Source: a bacterium (lineage in GTDB: Bacteria; Armatimonadota; Abditibacteriia; Abditibacteriales; Abditibacteriaceae). From it: 64,000 nt of DNA. The notes beneath the pieces are model-generated. The model was not told the DNA's origin, ran no database searches, and was given only the letters and a program-made list of their open reading frames with translations. Below, in pieces: positions 60,940 to 64,000 of the stretch. Position 1 is the first letter of the stretch. Each line of letters begins with the position of its first letter. A program made the position numbers and the translations under genes. Where the stretch lies: NCBI GenBank assembly GCA_004172935.1, contig SDZD01000033.1:903-64902 (forward strand). The letters are read 5' to 3'.

Positions 60940-62004
60940 ATGGCTACAAACGATAATATCCAACACGGAATCGACAACAATCCTTCGGGCGACGCAGAAA
61001 AAGGCGCGGCTCTAGGTGGACTGGGCGGTGCGGCAGTCGGTGCAGCAGCAGGAGCTTTGGCAGGGCCAGTCGGCGCCATCGTCGGTGCCGTTGCAGGTGG
61101 CTTGCTTGGCGCGGGAGCTTCAGGCGCAGCTGTTGCAGCCGTAGATGCCCTCGACAACGATAACACCATTACAGGCGTTGGCGATGGAGTCACTCCCGCC
61201 TCATCTGTCCATCCAACAACACCAATCAGTTCCGGCCCAACAGCCGTTCCCTACGACTCGCCGGATTACTATGATCCAGCTGTTACTAACAACATCCGCG
61301 CCTCAAGCGATGCACCTGTCGTGGGGACGGAAGTCGGCGGGCACAACGTAGTAACGGGTGGCCCCGCGACCAGTGAAGCGGGTAACACCGGACTCGCGAC
61401 TGGAGCCATTGTTGGCGGTGTGCTTGGCACAGCCGTTGGTGGCCCAGTAGGCGCCGTTGTCGGCGGGACTCTTGGTTCTCTAGCGGGTGGAGTCGCGGGT
61501 GATGCCGCCGAAGCCGCCGATGATGCAGAGGCCATTGATGCCGCGACACCCACCTACAACGCAACCACGCCCCCAATCGTCACCAGCCCCGTTGCAGGAA
61601 CGGGCGTAGACACACCGGGAGCTTACGTTTCGGGAGCCGCACTCCAGAATCTTGCCGGACAGGGCTATGCCGCCGATAACAACTATGCTGGCGACGCCTA
61701 TCGTGCCAGTGCTGGCATCGGCGACAACCCCGACACCAACCTTTCGCCAACACGCGATACCTACTCAGGAACGACCTCGGTGGGTGCGGCGGACCTTAAT
61801 GCCGATACCGGTGTTCTCGGTGGCGCCTCGACACCAGGAGTGCGCGTCGGCAACGACACCCCCGGAATCCAGACTGGCGGCGTCACCACCGCCGGAACTG
61901 ACACGCGCGGTATCGCCGAAAAAGCAGCCGATGCCCTGACAGGCGACCGCATCGACGACAAAACGGGCGGCACCGTGTTGAACCAGCCCAACAACAATCG
62001 CTGA
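60940..62004 (+). CDS. glycine-zipper, Asp/Thr-rich protein
   Basis: 354 residues from ATG 60940 (AAAAAGGAG just upstream). Two alanine/glycine-zipper blocks, one near residues 20-60 (KGAALGGLGGAAVGAAAGALAGPVGAIVG) and one near 145-180 (TGAIVGGVLGTAVGGPVGAVVGG), each able to form two small membrane hairpins. The rest is low-complexity, rich in Asp, Asn, Thr, Gly and Pro. Similar glycine-zipper proteins are associated with the outer membrane or stress response. No signal peptide is visible. Function unknown; the terminator follows. Confidence 0.75.
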   Translation: MATNDNIQHGIDNNPSGDAEKGAALGGLGGAAVGAAAGALAGPVGAIVGAVAGGLLGAGASGAAVAAVDALDNDNTITGVGDGVTPASSVHPTTPISSGPTAVPYDSPDYYDPAVTNNIRASSDAPVVGTEVGGHNVVTGGPATSEAGNTGLATGAIVGGVLGTAVGGPVGAVVGGTLGSLAGGVAGDAAEAADDAEAIDAATPTYNATTPPIVTSPVAGTGVDTPGAYVSGAALQNLAGQGYAADNNYAGDAYRASAGIGDNPDTNLSPTRDTYSGTTSVGAADLNADTGVLGGASTPGVRVGNDTPGIQTGGVTTAGTDTRGIAEKAADALTGDRIDDKTGGTVLNQPNNNR

Positions 62005-62027
62005 TAGCGCCCGTTTATCAAGCAATT

Positions 62028-62064
62028 AAAAAGGCGCCTCGCTCAGTGGCGAGGCGCCTTTTCG
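62028..62064. terminator. bidirectional terminator between the glycine-zipper and GNAT genes
   Basis: AAAAAGGCGCCTCGC and GCGAGGCGCCTTTT, loop TCAGTG, between convergent stops. Confidence 0.87.
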
Positions 62065-62068
62065 TTTT

Positions 62069-62506
62069 TTAATTCACGGCAATATCGAAGTGGTGACTGC
62101 TGATTTTCATGCGCTTGCGCAAATAAAAGCGATGCGCCTCGAAGCGATGCACACCCGAATCGAGATCGAGTTGTTTGCAACTGCGCTCTTTCGCTAAGGC
62201 AAAAAGCCAATCGAACAGGGCATCACCATACCCCTGTGAACGTGATGAAGCGGTTGTCACTAAATCGTCGACATAAAGAATTTTCCCAAACGCCAATCTA
62301 TCGGTGACGCGAAAGCCAGCCACAGCCTGAACATTACCATCAGTTTCGACGAAGGCCAATTCGTATCCCTCGCCTTGCATCGCGCGCACACGCGGCAAAA
62401 ATTCGGCTTCGACGAGATGGGGACGTAGTTCGGCCAACACCGAGAAACAGCGCGTAATTTGTTCGTCGCTTTCGGCGATATGAATGGAATGTGGGATAGA
62501 AGACAT
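62069..62506 (-). CDS. GNAT-family N-acetyltransferase
   Basis: 145 residues. Acetyl-CoA binding motif A: ILYVDDLVTTASSRSQGYGDALFDWLFALAKERSCKQLDLDSG, with the RSQGYG pyrophosphate loop. AVAGFRVTD and AHRFYLRKRMKI are usual flanking strands. It would acetylate an amine, target unknown. It is divergent from the SprT-like gene, with about 46 bases between starts. Confidence 0.9.
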   Translation of the reverse strand: MSSIPHSIHIAESDEQITRCFSVLAELRPHLVEAEFLPRVRAMQGEGYELAFVETDGNVQAVAGFRVTDRLAFGKILYVDDLVTTASSRSQGYGDALFDWLFALAKERSCKQLDLDSGVHRFEAHRFYLRKRMKISSHHFDIAVN

Positions 62507-62552
62507 GGCATTGGTGTAACACGAGCAAAATAAAGTGAGGTCTCGCCGCTCA

Positions 62553-63137
62553 ATGGCGCAAACTTTTGCTGTGCCCGTTTCTGCCGAAGAACTCAGCTCT
62601 CTTTATCAGCACATTAACCGCGAATTTTTTGATGAGTCTTTGCCGATTTGCTCGATTCGGTGGAGTCGCCGTCTCACCCGCGCGGCGGGCAACATCCGCG
62701 TTCAGTCGCGAACCATCGCTTTGTCGGTGCCACTGTTAGTGGATGTATGGGGCGAAAATGCGGAGTTCGAGGTGTGCGGCGTGCATTGCACTTCCCGCCA
62801 TCAGGCATTAACAGAAATTCTTAAACACGAGATGATCCATTTGTGGCTGTACGAAAATAAAAAACCGTGCGGTCATACACGCGAATTTCGCCAAAAAGCC
62901 AGGGAAATAGGCCAACCACGCACTCGTCATGGCATCGCTCTACCAGTGCCTAAATCGGGCTGGATTTATACCTGTCTTCATTGTGGGAGCCAATTGCACC
63001 GTCGCAGATGCTTCGGAAGGCGCGTAGCGTGCGCCCACTGCTGTAAGCACTCAAATGGAGGCCAATATGATGAACGCTTTCGGCTTGCGGGCCGACGCAT
63101 TCAAAACAACGCAGAAGCCGAGGGTGTAAAACGCTAA
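62553..63137 (+). CDS. SprT-like zinc metallopeptidase-fold protein
   Basis: 194 residues from ATG 62553 (GTG 62535 also in frame). SprT/Spartan-like fold: ILKHEMIHLWLYENKKPCGHTREF with HEMIH at 92-96 and a third His at 108, and the C-terminal zinc ribbon YTCLHCGSQLHRRRCFGRRVACAHCC. Eukaryotic Spartan cleaves DNA-protein crosslinks; bacterial members are little studied. Lies just upstream of ftsZ. Confidence 0.85.
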   Translation: MAQTFAVPVSAEELSSLYQHINREFFDESLPICSIRWSRRLTRAAGNIRVQSRTIALSVPLLVDVWGENAEFEVCGVHCTSRHQALTEILKHEMIHLWLYENKKPCGHTREFRQKAREIGQPRTRHGIALPVPKSGWIYTCLHCGSQLHRRRCFGRRVACAHCCKHSNGGQYDERFRLAGRRIQNNAEAEGVKR

Positions 63138-63219
63138 ACTCCCGCCACGCGCGGGGATTCTCCCCTTCAATCGCACTTGTGGGTGTTTCGATGCCCACAT
63201 CAGGAGATTTTTTAACAGA

Positions 63220-64000
63220 ATGGCACAGTCCCGACCCAGTGAGAAAGCCGTCATCAAAGTTATCGGCGTCGGCGGCGGCGGCTCTAACGCTGTCAACCGT
63301 ATGATCGAAGCCGGTGTGACCGGCGTGGAATTTATCGTCGTCAACACCGACAAACAGGCACTCGACCGCTCGCAAGCCGAGCGTAAAATTCAAATAGGCA
63401 CGGGCGTTACCTCAGGGCTCGGAGCAGGCGGCAATCCAGAAGTCGGACATCGCAGCGCCGAAGAATCGCGCGACGAGATCGTGGAAGCCGTTGCCAAATC
63501 CGACTTGGTCTTCGTGACTGCGGGTATGGGCGGCGGAACCGGCACCGGTGCCGCCCCTGTCGTAGCCGACATCGCACGCCAGACCGGAGCGCTCACCGTC
63601 GCCGTTGTCACCAAGCCTTTCAAATTTGAAGGCCCACAACGCCGCGATTCCGGTGAAAACGGCATCGAGAAGTTGCGTAACGTCGTCGATTCGTACATCG
63701 TGGTGCCCAACGAGAAATTACTCGAAGTGTTGCCTCGCAAAATCAAAATTCGCGAAGCCTTCGATGCCGCCGACGATGTACTTCGTCAGGGCGTGCAGGG
63801 TATTTCCGACCTCATTACCATCCCCGGCGACGTTAACCTCGACTTCCAGGACGTTCGTACAGTCATGGGCAACGCTGGCCCGGTCTTGATGGGTATCGGA
63901 CGCGGTGCAGGCGAAAGCCGCGCCACCGACGCCGCCAATCAGGCCATCTCGTCGCCTTTCCTAGAAATCCCGATTTCGGGCGCCAAGAAACTGCTCATCA
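63220..64000 (+). CDS. ftsZ: cell division protein FtsZ, 5' part (cut by the window end)
   Basis: About 260 of the expected 350-400 residues are visible, and the frame is open to the last base. AGGAG lies about 13 bases before ATG 63220. It begins MAQSRPSEKAVIKVIGVGGGGSNAVNRMI, followed by the tubulin-type GTP-binding signature FVTAGMGGGTGTGAAPVVADIAR, the TKPFKFEGPQR region, then NLDFQDVRTVM. It polymerises with GTP into the division ring. ftsA and ftsQ are not directly upstream; a SprT-like gene is. Confidence 0.97.
   Translation, partial: MAQSRPSEKAVIKVIGVGGGGSNAVNRMIEAGVTGVEFIVVNTDKQALDRSQAERKIQIGTGVTSGLGAGGNPEVGHRSAEESRDEIVEAVAKSDLVFVTAGMGGGTGTGAAPVVADIARQTGALTVAVVTKPFKFEGPQRRDSGENGIEKLRNVVDSYIVVPNEKLLEVLPRKIKIREAFDAADDVLRQGVQGISDLITIPGDVNLDFQDVRTVMGNAGPVLMGIGRGAGESRATDAANQAISSPFLEIPISGAKKLLI

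Overview
The window looks like a chromosomal segment of a Gram-negative-type bacterium from the Armatimonadota, possibly an Abditibacterium-like lineage. The clues are a DUF1559-type pseudopilin with the FPVFARARENARR signature, many lipobox and signal-peptide proteins, dispersed division and cell-wall genes (murC-murB-ddl in one place, ftsZ 24 kb away), and a rich set of secreted carbohydrate-active proteins. This assignment rests on family resemblance, not on a phylogenetic marker. Genes are densely packed on both strands. Most convergent junctions carry strong hairpin terminators.

Layout. 0.2-1.3 kb: a tiny lipoprotein and a short pseudopilin. 1.5-4.3 kb: acetyl-CoA synthetase and a membrane-anchored alpha/beta hydrolase. 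4.3-13 kb: the most unusual region, six divergent paralogs of one unrecognised protein family on the minus strand, headed by a DUF6915-like gene, with a GH1-like glycosidase and a SAM methyltransferase wedged in on the plus strand. 13-19 kb: a LemA-like protein divergent from a secreted vWA protein, then pdxS, a Uma2 nuclease, a Dph6-like PP-loop protein, Dps and a TMEM175 channel. 19-28 kb: a secreted metzincin-like protease with a ricin-type lectin tail, a glycogen-debranching enzyme, a tandem pair of secreted paralogs, RecX and a cysteine desulfurase. 28-36 kb: a lipoprotein, cytochrome P450 and PriA run, a secreted protein, and the queC / membrane protein / queE operon. 35.8-39.3 kb: murC, murB, ddl. 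39-46 kb: GH89 alpha-N-acetylglucosaminidase, a lipoprotein, an orphan sugar-binding protein, a second tandem pair of unknown paralogs, and an ectoine-type aspartokinase. 46.9-50.9 kb: an operon of an MBL hydrolase, a DUF4091 glycosidase-like protein and glyA. 51-57.8 kb: a zinc-ribbon/TPR membrane protein, an M48 protease, secreted and membrane proteins, an ABC-2 permease, a metallophosphoesterase and a short Imm22-like ORF. 57.9-59.6 kb: an AT-rich HNH endonuclease insert next to tRNA-His. 59.9-64 kb: a Tat-exported Rieske protein, a transposase remnant, a glycine-zipper protein, GNAT, SprT-like, and the 5' part of ftsZ, cut by the window edge.

Functional themes are polysaccharide and glycan turnover (GH1-like, GH89, GDE, DUF4091, ricin-lectin protease), peptidoglycan precursor synthesis and division, cofactor supply (PLP, Fe-S, queuosine precursor) and housekeeping DNA repair/replication (RecX, PriA). 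No rRNA, CRISPR array, intact insertion sequence or prophage was seen. The best candidate for something undescribed is the six-paralog array. Smaller candidates are the two tandem paralog pairs at 23.6-26.1 and 44.1-45.3 kb.
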